Shown: positions 1 through 10,839, counted from the first letter of the stretch. The stretch: 64,000 nucleotides of DNA from Parapristionchus giblindavisi (GCA_943737045.1 CALSFV010000226.1:868001-932000); one strand, 5' to 3'. The notes: a model not told the origin generated them from the sequence alone. Made by a program: numbers and translations.

Positions 1-286
1 GCGGCGGCCACGCTGCAAAATGGCGGCTGCAAACTCATATTTCAGCTCCCAGGCAAGCTAGAGACTCGTTCTTGGGATTAAAATGATCCTTATGATGTCT
101 CAAATAATCCCTGAAAGTTTGGTCCTGATCAGACTACTATTGCCTTGAGTACCCCAAAAAGTAACTTTTTCAGATGACCTCATTTTGAGGGCCTACAATT
201 ATAAGAGTGATTTTTCTAAAAATCTGGTTCTTGTGCTAAAATGTGCCAAATCCATCATAGAATAAGTCTACATGTTTGGGAGAACC
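1..286. other. No gene seen
   Basis: I see no coding exon or clear repeat boundary here. The stretch lies downstream of the cassette copy at 981-1837 and probably belongs to its disrupted last intron or to an older insertion. Confidence 0.4.
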
Positions 287-844
287 CATCTTTCAACCCC
301 TCGGTACCACATCAGTTATCCCCGCACGCACTACCTGCGCGTTGCGCGCGCCCCTCCCCTCCCTCCCCTCCCCCCCCTGATTGTCTGCCCATCCGCGCGC
401 GACCAACGAGTGTCTCTAGCCTTACAGAGAACCCAGGAAACTTCTGGACATGACTGTTGGCATTATGCGACATACTGGAGCAACGATGAAAATGTGATCT
501 TTGATCTTTGATCTCACCAATAACCCTGTTTTTTTCGAATTATGAGCGAGAATGAGTGTAACCTGACAATTTATCAATAAATCAACAACAAGTAACAACG
601 AGAGGCCTAATTCAGCGACGTCTTTGACCCCTTAATGATGTCCTTGTAGCTTTTTGGTATCACTGATAGCTTTTGAACAACTTGTATGAGTTCCTGGGTT
701 CTCTGTAAGGCTAGAGACACTGGTTGGTCGCGCGCGGATGGGCAGACAATCAGGGGAGGGGAGGGGAGGGAGGGGAGGGGCGCGCGCAACGCGCAGGTAG
801 TGCGTGCGCGGATAACTGATGTGGTACCGAGGGGTTGAAAGATG
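287..844. mobile_element. Foldback element with GC-rich arms
   Basis: About 150 bp at 287-443 recur inverted at 687-844, including GGTACC at 303-308 and 823-828 and a CCCTCCC-rich core. The two open frames seen in the arms are mirror images of the same low-complexity DNA and are not genes. The element sits in what should be the C-to-D intron of the minus-strand copy at 981-1837, whose exon D is therefore lost or beyond the window edge. Confidence 0.75.
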
Positions 845-980
845 CTGACTTTGGGTTGAAAGGGGGGTTGAAAGATGCTGACTAAGGCACTGACTTTCCG
901 GCGCTACTGTATTTTGTTCCAAACTACGAAGATAAGACAAAAAATCACATTTTTGTTTAAATAGTAACGCTTAACCGTAC

Positions 981-1837
981 ATTGTCTCCTCTTGAACGCT
1001 GAAATTCTCGCCGACAGTGCTGTTGTATTGTTTTCTTAACTCCTCCGTGAGCGCCCGGACTTCCTTAATATAGATTGCTAGACTTTTGTTCATTACCAGG
1101 TAGTAGTTTTTTTTCTCTCTATAGATCAGTTGCAGTAAATCCAGCTCTAGATATATCCATTAATATCGTACCTCATGAAGAAGTTCCTTATTCTTTTCCT
1201 GGATTTCATTTCTCAAATCCTCCGTGAGTCCCTGGACTTCCTTAACATGCATTCCTAGACTATTGTTCGTTATCAGGTAATAGTTTTTTTAATCAGTTGC
1301 TGTAAATACAGCTCTAGATATAATATATCCATTAATATCGTACCTCATGAAGAAGTTCCTTATTCTTTTCCTGGATTTCATTTCTCAAATCCTCCGTGAG
1401 TCCCTGGACTTCCTTAACATGCATTCCTAGACTATTGTTCGTTATCAGGTAATAGTTTTTTTAATCAGTTGCTGTAAATACAGCTCTAGATATAATATAT
1501 CCATTAATATCGTACCTCATGAAGAAGTTCCTTATTCTTTTCCTGGATTTCATTTCTCAAATCCTCCGTGAGTCCCTGGACTTCCTTAACATGCATTCCT
1601 AGACTATTGTTCGTTATCAGGTAATAGTTTTTTTTTTCTATAGATCAGCTGCAGTAAATCCAGCTCTAGATATATGTAATATATCCATTAATATTTTACC
1701 TCATGAAGAAGTTCCTTCATCGTCTCCCGGATTTCATCGAGGGTTACGGTATCCGGCCCACTCGATACGTTGGAGATTACGTTAGCTCTCTTCTCGGATA
1801 CGGTAGTTTGCGTCTCCGACGTAGTCACTGTGGGTTG
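981..1837 (-). CDS. Second-cassette copy L1 of the coiled-coil membrane family, partial
   Basis: The exons read on the minus strand are B 1837-1700 (46 codons, starts QPTVTTSETQTTVSEK), three C1 exons 1584-1516, 1412-1344 and 1240-1172 (23 codons each, EVQGLTEDLRNEIQEKNKE...), and C2 1063-981 (27 codons plus 2 nt). All junctions are phase 0 with GT donors and AAG or CAG acceptors. There is no exon A, and no terminal exon D is in the window, so the start and the membrane anchor are missing. The three C1 exons would lengthen the coiled coil by about 69 residues. Exon B is open throughout. Its partner first-cassette gene is at 3541-7322, but a 1483 bp TTAA element sits between them. The function is unknown. 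Confidence 0.6.
1172..1687. repeat. 172 bp tandem repeat containing exon C1, three units
   Basis: Units start at 1172, 1344 and 1516. Each holds a 69 bp exon C1 and about 103 bp of intron. The exon parts are identical in all three, so the expansion is recent. Other copies of the family have zero or one C1 exon. Confidence 0.85.
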
Positions 1838-1844
1838 CTGTTAA

Positions 1845-3327
1845 GACACCGGCTCAGTAAGATTCGAGGGTTGAGCCACTGACCCCGGACATCGACCTCA
1901 CCGATTTGGCTCAAAATTTTTTTGTGGATACCCCCATGCCCCCCTATCACAAAATGGGTATTCATTTGGGCTGGATCCTTGAAACACAGATGTGGCGGGT
2001 TCTCGAAATTTGAAAACTTGATTTTCGCCAAAAAAAAGTGGACCGACCTATGTCCAATATTAGTGTGGAATAATTACATATATGCCTATGCAACAAAAAC
2101 TCGCTATTGGACGGTCCGGATATCCGATCGCAAACTGATTTTTTTACCTCCTAAAAACATTCCAAATTTAATTAAAATTTTAAAACAAAAAACGGCAGCC
2201 CAATTTTAGCCTCATTTTATAGAGCAAAAAATTCCGCATCGAATAAGGCAAAAAAATCAAAAAATCGATCGACCCGTGTTTTGAGATAAATGAACCTGAA
2301 GATGACCCGAAAATATTTTTGTTTTCAAACCCCCTCATGTTTGTACTCATATTGAAGAGCTCGTCGAGTAGAACAAGTCTCATGTTGAACGTTTTGTCTG
2401 AAACTCATGTACAAGAGAAATACATCTGTTTGATTTATTCTAACAGTTTTTCAGTCAATTTAGAGTAAATCGAAAGTAAAATATTTTTTGTTCACAAATT
2501 GATTATGCCTATATTGTAGAACTCAAAAATCCATACTTAATTAGTTGTTTCACGAAAAAAAATTGTTGACCCCTATGCTGAAAAACATGGCCTCTAAAGT
2601 GGTCATGAAAAAAAAGTTGTCGAAACCTTGCCACGTATATACTCATTTTAAAGAACTCGTCTAGCAAATCATTTCTCATGTTGGTCGTTTTCTATGAAAG
2701 TCCTTTGTTCTCAAGATACAAGCGATACAAAATATTTGGATCCAATAAATCTTAATTCATGTAATTCTCTTGTACATGAGTTTCAGACAAAACGTTCAAC
2801 ATGAAAGTTGTTCTACTCGACGAGCTCTTTAATTTGAGTACAAACATGAGGGGGATTGAAAACAAAAATATTTTCAGGTCACCTTCAGGTTCATTTATCT
2901 CAAAACACGGGGCGATCGATTTTTGATTTTTTTGCATTATTCGATGCGGAATTTTTTGCTCTATAAAATGAGGCTAAAATTGGGCTGCCGTTTTTTGTTT
3001 TAAAATTTAAATTAAATTTAGAATGTTTTGAGAAGGTTAAAAAATCAGTTTGCGATCGGATATCCAGACCGTCCAATAGCGAGTTTTTGTTGCATAGGCA
3101 TATATGTAATTATTCCACACTAATATTGGACCTAGGTCGCTCCACTTTTTTTTGCGAAAATCGTGTTTTCAAATTTCGAGAACCCGCCACATCTGTGTTT
3201 CAAGGATCCAGCCCAAATGAATGCCCATTTTGTGATAGTGGCCCATGGGGGTATCCACAAAAAAATTTAGAGCCAAATCGGTGAGGTCGATGTCCGGCAC
3301 TACCTGGAATCTCACTGAGCCGGTGTC
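1845..3327. mobile_element. TTAA-flanked long inverted-repeat element
   Basis: The 1483 bp element is bounded by TTAA at 1841-1844 and 3328-3331. Its terminal inverted repeats start GACACCGGCTCAGT and extend for several hundred bp (roughly 1845-2440 against 2760-3327). TTAA target duplication is typical of the piggyBac superfamily. No transposase is visible, so it is probably non-autonomous. It entered the TTAA of the TTAACAG acceptor of exon B (1837), and the acceptor is rebuilt by the target duplication. A relative lies at 37250-38568. Confidence 0.85.
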
Positions 3328-3331
3328 TTAA

Positions 3332-3540
3332 GGAATACAGATAACATATCAGGTCGAAAGATAGAATGAGAGATGAGCGTTGTAGAATGAGGGGGGGGGG
3401 AGAAGGGGTTGACTTTCATTGATCGTCAATTTATGCTTTCTTTCTCTGGTTTCTCTCAAATTTGATTTGAAATTAGATAACAACAAAATTTGAATCAATT
3501 AAAACAACAGTTGTATAACAACTGAAAAGGAGAGAAGATC
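3332..3540 (-). other. Spacer between the paired cassettes
   Basis: This is the stretch between the D exon at 3541-3724 and exon B at 1837 once the 1483 bp element is removed. It carries GA/CT-rich sequence and TTGTTATACAACTGTTG-like sequence that recurs after other D exons. It is either intergenic or an intron joining D to the next B. Confidence 0.5.
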
Positions 3541-3751
3541 TTATACTTTTATTCCGGATTGCTGTCGATTTCCTCCGCATAGAATGATTGTGGCGAGAAT
3601 GAGGAATAGACTGAAAGCGAGAAATATATAGAACATTTCTTTTTTCTTCTTTCTGCTGTCGATCTTGAGATGATCTTGAGATCTGTCGAGATTGTCGATC
3701 TTGAGCGAGACGAAGGCACGTTTTCTGGAAGGAAATTAGTATTATTATTAC

Positions 3752-3814
<63 letters not shown>

Positions 3815-6800
3815 CATTATTAAAAATCTATTTCCCGCACAACCCTGTTTCTGATGCTTGCGTATTGAACGCTATTTTTGAAGATTCTGCTCATATGCAA
3901 TCAGCAATCGTATATTTTATTCCAAACTACGAGGATGAGTCAAAAATCAACTGTTTGTTTAAAGAAGGGGACCAGGAGACTTACAAGGGAATGACCAACC
4001 ATCCTCGTACAACACACATTGCTAGCAAAATTAGTGAAAAAATTAAGACGAAATCGAAGAAACCGAAAATCTCACTTTTGTGACTTTTGATAAATTCTAA
4101 ATAAATATCACCGTAAGGGATAACATGGGCTAATTTGTTGTATAAAACACGTCAAAACTCTATCAAAATTATCCCTGAAAATCTGGACTCGATCGGTTGA
4201 GTTTGAAAAAAGTTATGGCGAAAAATCCAAATGTTACACTTTTTTGGCCAGTACTGTATACCATTCGAATCGCCTTGTGATTCTGATAATACATCGTTAA
4301 TGACTAGACTCAAACGTTTATGATCTTCGAGAAAATCGATATTGAAATTCGGCCAAATTTGTGTGGTTTTCTACACAACGCATGCGGATGGGTTGGTGAA
4401 CTCTACTATCTTCTTTCGTAACATCGGCTCGTGTAGTGTAGTGGATAAGATGCCTGCGTTTACTTTTACTGTCAAGGGATCGACCCACCTTGCCGCATAA
4501 TAATAATATTTATGCGTTTTCAAGGAAACACGGTACAGAAAAGAACAAATAAAATGAAATGTGTGAATAAATGAGATGAACAGATAGAAATGGTTGAGAT
4601 GATTTTTGGTGAACACAAGAACTGTCGAAATAGAATTACGATGGGGAATAGGAAGATCACATCAATCAATTTTCACTCAGGGAAACTAAAGGTAATCCGG
4701 TTTTTCGGTTGCACTAGGAGCCTTGCCGCTCTAGGAAAGAAGCTATTATGCCTGTAGTGAAAGCGTGAGCCTGGGTTGTTGAAATTGAGACCATTATGGG
4801 TGATATAAGGGCGAAAGTAGTGAGGTTTCATATTTGAGATCCTATATTTACCTCTGATAAATTTCATTGCAGCTTTGATATCTATTTCTTCTCTACGCTT
4901 TTCAAGAGTATCTAAATTTAGTTGTTTATTCCTAAGGGAAACTTTCGGCATTGAATCCCACGCTGCATTAAAACAGCGCTTGAATACTCGTCTAGTGAAA
5001 TAATTCTGTACTCGTTCTAAGATCTTTTTGTCACCTTTTTGGTATGGATTGAAAACTGTAGATGCACTTTCAAGTTGTTCTTTTGCTGTTTTTGTTGCTG
5101 TAGAAAGTTTGAAATGTTTTGCTGTGATTATGAAAGCTAGAAAAAAGAACACATTCAGCAAGTTTTCTTGATGGAAAAACACTCCTCAAGGAAAATTGAA
5201 CTTTGATCTTTTTGTTCATGGCATTATTTTTTAAATCTCCTTCTCCCTCTCCCTCACCCGAGGTCGAGGTCATGCAATGAATGACCTGAAAACCAGCAAT
5301 GAGAGTTCAAAGATCAAAGATCATGCGAGTACGGTAAGTGCTTCCATTTCTTCTTGGACTGTCTTCCAAAGCCTTGATGTCATTGTTCTTCCTATTCATT
5401 CATTATGTGCCACAAATGTGAAAACTGTATTTTCCTTACTTCACTCATTTTGTTGTTCAAACGTGTTGAGTGTGTTCTTTTTTTTATAATCACAGCAAAA
5501 CATTTCTAACTTTCTACAGCAACAAAATCAGCAAAAGAACAGTGCGGCAAGAGGGGTCGAACCCTTGACAGTCAAAAGTAAAGGCATCTTATCCACTACA
5601 CTACGCGAGCCGATGTTTCGAAAGAAGATAGTAGAGTTCACCAACCCATCCGCATGCGTTGTGTAGAAAACCACACGAATTTGGCGAAATTTCAATATCG
5701 ATTTTCTCGAAGATCATAAACGTTTGAGTCTAATCATTAACGATGTATTATCAGAATCACATGGCGATTCGAATGGTATATGTCACTAGTCATAACGCGA
5801 CGGGGATGGTTGGTCATTCCCTTGTTAGGGTGCACTATTGTCATGCCGTGTGAGGTAGGAAGTGGCACTATATTCTTTATTAGAATTGAGAAATTGAGCG
5901 CATAGAGCGTGTAGCTCAGTCGTTAGTAGTCGGCGCTTGTAACCGTGCCACGCGGGTTCGATTCCCGTTTGCAATTTTCAACACATTTGTCTTTCATATT
6001 TGAAATTGCGCGAGTTCCCTGACAAGGGAATGCATTGATTCCACACTCACCGATCAGCTCCAAATTTTTACTGGATGTACAACTCACATAGGGATGAGGT
6101 TTGGCGGAATCAGAAATTGCAAAGCTCTTCTTGGAAATTTTAAAATTTTTTTTAAAAATCGAGGAAAAATTTACAGCGCGCACATCTTTAACATAAATAA
6201 CACCATAACATCGTATGAAAGTGAAAAATCACACTGCATTCACATATACAAATTTTTATGTAAAAAAATCGGGTTTGAAAGAGTTTTCGTTGGTTTTCGT
6301 CGATTTTTAAATTAGAAAGAAGAGCTTTGCAATTTCTGATACCGCCCAACCTCATCCCTACATGAGATGAAAATTTGGAATTGATCTGTGAGTGTGGCTT
6401 CAGGGCATTCCCTTGTGAGGATTGCTTGGGGTAATAACGAGCTTTGAGCTCGGATTACGGTATTATAGAATTAAAACTGTCCGAACAATACAAATTCCGC
6501 TCTTTGCCGCGCAATATTCAGACTCCGCCCACTTCTTCGCACGACATACGATTTTCTCGAATTTTATCGAATTTTATGGCGTTGCCTCATCATTTCACAG
6601 GACTTTCAATAAAAATAAAATTATATGCATTGAAAAAACGTTCGAAAAAACCTTCCGAAAATTTGGAGTGCATTTTTCTCAACGATGGAGAAGTTTACTA
6701 AATTCGGCATTATGCGTGGTGTATGCAAAACTTTTGTAATTCTATAATATTCCAGTGCTCCTATAATTTTAGATATATTGGATTTGGATACAGTTATATG

Positions 6801-7322
6801 TATTCTACCTGGCTAGTTTAGTCACGAAAAAACTCGTGGGTCCCCTTCTTTAAATAATAACGATCAACCGTACCTTTTCTCCTCTTGAGCACGGTGATTC
6901 TCGTCGACCAAGATGTTGTATTCTTTTCTCAACTTGTTATGATCCTCCGTGAGCTTCCGGTTTGCCTTAACATACATCCCTAGACTTCTGTTCAATACAA
7001 GGTAATAGTTTAAAAAAAATACTTTGCAGTAAATCCAGATGTAGACATAATATCTTGATCAATATCTTACCTCCTGAACTTCCTTCATCTTCTCCTCGAT
7101 CTCTTCGCGGGTTACGGTATGTGTCCCACTCGATACGTTCGAGATTACGGTAACGCTCTTCTCGGATACGATAGTCTGCGTATCCGAAGTAGTCACTGGC
7201 GGTTGCTGTTAAATCACACAGACAAAATATCAGAAAAAGTCTAATAAAGTGTAATAACAAAGATCAAAGATCAAGCTCACCTTCGGAAACTCGACAAGAT
7301 CCCAATCTCTATTTGAGGACAT
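3541..7322 (-). CDS. First-cassette gene L2: coiled-coil, tail-anchored membrane protein, unknown family
   Basis: There are four exons on the minus strand: A 7322-7281 (MSSNRDWDLVEFPK), B 7205-7071 (QPPVTTSDTQTIVSEK...), C 6965-6874 (ANRKLTEDHNKLRKEYN...) and D 3724-3541. Joined, they give 150 residues with no internal stop. Phases are 0, 0 and 2. The predicted protein has a polar Thr/Ser/Val-rich N-terminal third, a coiled coil from about residue 47 to 90, a Lys-rich stretch, one membrane segment near 121-139 and a short tail ending SGIKV, which suggests a cytosolic tail-anchored protein. The C-D intron is 3.1 kb because a 2.9 kb TTAA composite element sits in it. The exon D acceptor follows an ATT/AAT microsatellite. 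D here has an extra Asp/Asn/Arg-rich stretch near its start. I recognise no named family. Confidence 0.7.
3736..3822. repeat. (ATT)n microsatellite next to the exon D acceptor
   Basis: It is read as (AAT)n in the gene direction and ends a few bases before the TTTCCTTCCAG acceptor of exon D at 3724. Confidence 0.95.
4426..4496 (+). other. tRNA-like module with pol III boxes
   Basis: A TAGTGTAGTGG A-box-like sequence is followed about 40 nt later by a decayed B box (GGGATCGACCC). I do not see a proper acceptor stem, so this is a tRNA-derived repeat and not a working tRNA gene. Confidence 0.5.
4673..5182 (-). pseudogene. LINE (non-LTR retrotransposon) reverse transcriptase C-terminal fragment
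   Basis: A 169-codon open stretch includes NPYQKGDKKILERVQNYFTR, then LNLDTLEKRREEID and a final FFPRAARLLVQP. This order (Asn-Pro-Tyr, a Leu-Glu-x-Val-Gln-x-x-Phe-Thr-Arg-Arg stretch, then Leu-Asn-Leu-x-x-Leu-Glu-x-Arg-Arg) is typical of the region after the polymerase domain in nematode CR1/Jockey-like elements. The catalytic YADD region and endonuclease are absent, so it is a 5'-truncated remnant. It lies between the arms of the foldback at 3984-5826. Confidence 0.7.
5544..5610 (-). other. tRNA-like module with pol III boxes
   Basis: The inverse partner of the module at 4426-4496, with a better kept B box (GGGTTCGACCCC) and A box TAGTGTAGTGG. It is part of the foldback arm. Confidence 0.55.
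5907..5975 (+). other. tRNA-like module inside a TTAA element
   Basis: A box TAGCTCAGTCG and a perfect B box GGTTCGATTCC lie at tRNA-like spacing. A 7 bp acceptor stem cannot be paired, so a functional tRNA is unlikely. The same module is at 31422-31491 on the other strand. Confidence 0.6.
6020..6400. mobile_element. Two nested short inverted-repeat elements
   Basis: The inner element (about 6091-6358) has ends GGGATGAGGTTTGGCGG and their inverse. The outer inverted repeat carries CACACTCACCGATCAG on the left and its inverse near 6380-6400. No coding capacity is seen. Confidence 0.65.
7258..7274 (-). promoter_or_regulatory. Tandem TCF/POP-1-like sites at the start of intron 1 (L2)
   Basis: Overlapping CTTTGATC units lie just inside the A-B intron. 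They match the TCF/LEF (POP-1) core SCTTTGATS. The same pair is at the same place in all five exon-A genes. Function is inferred only. Confidence 0.45.
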
Positions 7323-8340
7323 TATTGATGAAGATGAACCTGTAGATTAACGGTTTATTACAATTTATTCAGAATTATTGGTTATCACAAAGGAAAGTCG
7401 TCTGATGGAACAAATGTGAGAAATATAGGGAATGTGAGTAATGAAAGGAGAGGTCGAGGGATAGGTAGAATGAAAGATGGGCGATAGAAATCCTTCGAAA
7501 ACTTATCGGAGCAGCGTTCCTGATTGTGAGTTGAGATCATTGTTTTTTAAAAATAATAATAATAATAAAAATAATAATAATAATATTGACCGTATAAAAT
7601 ACACTTGTTTATTTGGTCTGAGAGTAGCCAATCACTCCCACAAGCGACTTTCTTGTTTTGCATGGTTCAGAAACTATGCCGATCTCTTTTATATATAATA
7701 TAGCGCGCGGCGAAGGTCAGCCGGGTTAGAGAGAGGCAGCGGAGAGACAATCGAGTGGCAGGGCGAGATGTAGAGGGCTACATCTCGCTCGCCTCTCGAT
7801 TGTGACTTCCGTTCGTTAGCACTATTTGTCATTTTCTTATGCAAGTACATTTTATACGCACAATAATGGAAAACGGAGTTAATATTAGCAATTATTTTAA
7901 ACGCAAAATATCTTCTTATTTTTTTGGGGGAATTAGTCTTATTTATTGTTTTGTCGTAAAACACAAGAAAAAAACATTCACAGACAGAGTAGTGCGGACT
8001 CTAAGCCAAAGGAACTCTGCTGAGTGCGAAGTAACTGAATCGATAGAATGTTTTTGGAATGCTAAAGCTATGAAATGATGATAAAACGATGAAAATGAAG
8101 TTGAGGAAGTTTGTAAAAAATCAGCAAAGAAAATGTCAAACACGGAATAGAAACAGTGGGTACAGGAGTATTAGTCTGATGCGCTCCCGGTTGAGCCACC
8201 GAGGCACTTTACGTTGCATCTCGTAGGGTATTTTGGCGGCGCTTGTATATCGATCGAAATTATAGATTCGTATCTTTACCTTGAAGATGACCTGCCTCGA
8301 TACTCTCATTTTTCCATTCTCTCTCGTCATCTTCCGCACT
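7323..8340. other. 5' flank of L2, interrupted by insertions
   Basis: From 7323 to about 7480 the sequence matches the 5' flanks of the other exon-A genes. A block at 7577-7870 with a TATATATAATATA stretch next to GCGCGCGGCGAAGG is shared, inverted, with about 37780-38030. No convincing gene is seen here. Confidence 0.5.
8143..8215 (-). other. tRNA-like module
   Basis: On the minus strand, a GGTGGCTCAACCGGGAGCGC A-box region is followed by a weak B box. A better copy is at 19655-19735. Confidence 0.45.
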
Positions 8341-8600
8341 ACACACTCTCACGAGATCTAGACTACTCTTATTTGAGAGAGACGAGAGAGAGAAAGCAGA
8401 AAGGGTCGATACCAATGAGAGAGTGTGACATAGTGAGAGATTGAAGAGAGAGAGAGAGGTGCAGAAAGTCATAGAGTGTGACAAAGTGAGAGTGTGCAGA
8501 GAGGAAAAGGACGAGAGAGCATGGAAAAGTGTGGGAGCATCGAGGCCTGTATTCGGTCTGCGCAAGACCCAAGACCCTCTTCTCGGCTTTCTCCCTCTCG
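8340..8600 (+). repeat. GA-rich 5'-flank block of the cassette family, inverted orphan
   Basis: Runs of GAGAGA with AAAGGGTCGATACCAATGAG and CAAGACCCAAGACCCTCTTC match the flanks upstream of the exon-A genes but point the other way from L2. The open frames here are low-complexity shadows. Confidence 0.6.
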
Positions 8601-8769
8601 GAAAAGGAGAAGAGGAATAAATATGTGTGGATCAGTATTAAATTAATATCATTAATAGATGTACAAATATAAGTAAGCATGCACTTTAATATAAAATTTT
8701 TGATTAAATATTGCTATGTCGTACTCTGAGAGAGGAAATGGAAGGTTGAAAGAGAAGTAGTGTGATCCG

Positions 8770-8862
8770 TATAGGACGGACGACCAAAAGACCGCGGTCA
8801 TTTTGGTCGTACGTCCTATACCCTACAGGGCGGACGACCAAAATGACCGTGGATAATTGGCG
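8770..8862. repeat. 51 bp hairpin plus third half-copy
   Basis: TATAGGACGGACGACCAAAA at 8770 is followed 10 bp later by its near-complete inverse, then a direct partial copy at about 8827-8862. It may be the inner part of a small inverted-repeat element. Confidence 0.6.
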
Positions 8863-9115
8863 CAAATCGGAATTATAACGCCTCCGGAACGATAAATAGT
8901 ATTGTTGTTGTTCTTGTTACAAAATTTTCACCTTGTTCTCGTCCATTGCTTTGATTTCATTTTATCATTTGCTACCTTTTGCGGACTTTTTGTTTTACTG
9001 TCACATTTATTTAATGTAAGATAAAGTAAATTAAATTACTGTGTCAATTGCTACGCGAAATGACGAATGAGTGATGAGGAATGAGAAATGATTAGAATTG
9101 ATCTATCATATTTAT
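8863..9115. other. No feature recognised
   Basis: AT-rich sequence with no exon of the cassette family and no clear element ends. Confidence 0.4.
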
Positions 9116-9980
9116 ACAGTGCTGGCCAATATTCTAACATATTTTGGTTTTTCACCCATAACTTCCTTCGCAGTCAACCGTTTCTCTTCATTTTACCGTC
9201 AAAACGAAAAAAAGTGAAACATTTGTGACAATTTGTGACAAATTGTTACAAAAGTTCACAAGATTTTGAAAATTTTGTATCGTGATATCTAAACGCGGTT
9301 GCAAGTTTTTTATTAGATAATAGGGTATTTGAGCATCACTGGGCTTGCCTAATTGACATGTGAAGAAAACGAAATAAATAATTCACTGTTAACGCTGTTT
9401 GGTGAAACTGGTATACGGTAGCATTTTCTACCGTATGCCAGTTTTGCAACCTAATCCATGCCATGGTTCAAACAGTGCAAATTCACTGTAAAGAGTCATA
9501 TAATGATAGATACATCCATGATTAGACGAATAAAGCGCGATGGTAGCAGTTTTACAGTACGATTCTACAGTATGCTACAGTATACCACTTTTGCTCCGCG
9601 GCGCTCCCGATTAATTTTTTCACTTTGGTCATGCATTGCTCCATTGGGCAAACACATCCACACTTAAAAAACTAAGAAAAAACATCATGAAGTGCGTGAA
9701 AAGCAGTAAAAATAGGCACTTTGTGAACTTTTGTGACAATTTGTCACAAATTGTCACAAATGTTTCACTTTTTTTCGTTTTGACGGTATAGTATGTTTGT
9801 ATAGATGATACTGTGATATAGTGACCCTATTTTTATCGAGATTGGATCACATACAACGGAATAGTGGTCAATTTACGCAAAATGACAATTTTCATCGAAA
9901 TCAGCACATGGGCATATCGGCCATTGGGTCACCGGGGCAGCTTGGATTCAGTTCTACGAGTGGAATATGTGTGCCGCAAT
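9116..9980. mobile_element. Tc1-like element remnant
   Basis: It starts after TA with CAGTGCTGGCCAATATTC, which resembles Tc1 ends, and its internal sequence (CAGCTTGGATTCAGTTCTAC) also occurs in the element at 63218-64000. The far end is not recognisable. An unrelated element is nested at 9199-9787. Confidence 0.6.
9199..9787. mobile_element. TA-flanked inverted-repeat element
   Basis: Ends CCGTCAAAACGAAAAAAAGT and their inverse flank about 590 bp, with TA on both sides and arms rich in TTGTGACAA. A 69-codon frame inside looks accidental. Confidence 0.75.
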
Positions 9981-10019
9981 GACTGTTGACTGTAACCTGG
10001 GCCAGAAATCAAAGAAGTG

Positions 10020-10600
10020 CCCATTTGAATATATTTTTATGGTTTCAATTAATTTATTCAATCAGCCGCCGTACCAATTCATTTTTTTAAAACTTTTCTG
10101 AAGTCCATTTTTCTCTCTCTTCATTTTCCTTTGCTCTCACGTTTTGTTCCATTCTCTTTTTCGATATATTTGGTACAGTGGCAGGAGCTGATTTTTTCGA
10201 ACTACAAAACTAAGAAAATCAGATCCGCACTTCCGATCATAGGCTAAACATTAACGATAAAGTTCAAAGATCAATCTCATTATTTTGGAGAATAACTAAA
10301 AAAACGAAAATGGGTGGACCCAAAATTAACATTAAAATGAAATATTTTATAAAACTCTTCTCGAGCTTATAGGAAGTTTTAAATGTGAGCTTTGATTCTG
10401 ATGGAGTGGATTAGTAATATTATATTTCATCGGAATGAGAAGGCATTACAAAAGCAGATAAACTTCAATATTATCGTATTGAAAAAAATAGATCAAGGTG
10501 AATAGTGTGAATATAACAACAAAGTTTGAATCAATAACAACAGAAGTTGTATATCAACTGAAACGGCGAGAAGATTTACATTTATTATACGTTTTATTCC
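10020..10600. repeat. 3' flank of second-cassette units
   Basis: This sequence (GTTTCAATTAATTTATTCAA, AAACATTAACGATAAAGTTC and so on) recurs at 17265-17736, 24830-25434 and 38570-38803, and inverted at 33933-34220, always just downstream of a type I exon D. It marks the end of the amplified unit. Confidence 0.8.
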
Positions 10601-10763
10601 CTACGGCCGAGCATATTTTTCGAAGAGAAAGCGGATGACAACGATGACGACAAATAATAAGATCATGAAGAAAATGAAGTATGGAGCGCCAGCTCGCAAC
10701 TCTTCCTCTTCTTTTCGTTTCTCATCCTGCTTGTGCGATACGAGGGCACGTTTTCTGGAAGGA

Positions 10764-10783
10764 AATTATTTATTACTATTATA

Positions 10784-10839
<56 letters not shown>

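Larger units (their letters stand above)
3984..5826. mobile_element. Nested foldback with tRNA-like arms
   Basis: The ends ACAAGGGAATGACCAACCAT at 3984 and its inverse near 5826 define the unit. Inside, about 245 bp at 4255-4500 recur inverted at 5540-5785, each arm carrying a tRNA-like module. A Tc1-like end (CAGTACTGGCCAAAAAAGTG inverted) lies near 4240-4258. Confidence 0.7.
3963..6849. mobile_element. Composite TTAA-flanked element in the intron of L2
   Basis: It is flanked by TTAA at 3959-3962 and 6850-6853. The ends read AGAAGGGGACC on the left and the inverse of AGAAGGGGACCCACGAG on the right. The right half (about 5830-6849) matches the 346 bp element at 31242-31587, including its tRNA-like core. 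The left part is filled by other inverted-repeat elements and a LINE fragment. No intact transposase is seen. Confidence 0.75.

Noticed and set aside
8260..8680. Ser/Leu/His-rich frames of 80-103 codons, also at 23141-23485, 28557-28926, 30189-30585, 32026-32331 and 62715-62983
   Set aside because: They are translations of GA/CT-rich 5'-flank blocks, are open on both strands, and have no exon signals or shared protein conservation.
10601..10754. Exon D of L3 as an intact tail
   Set aside because: A stop (TAG) precedes the usual GIKV end, and exon B of the same copy is broken, so the copy was listed as a pseudogene.
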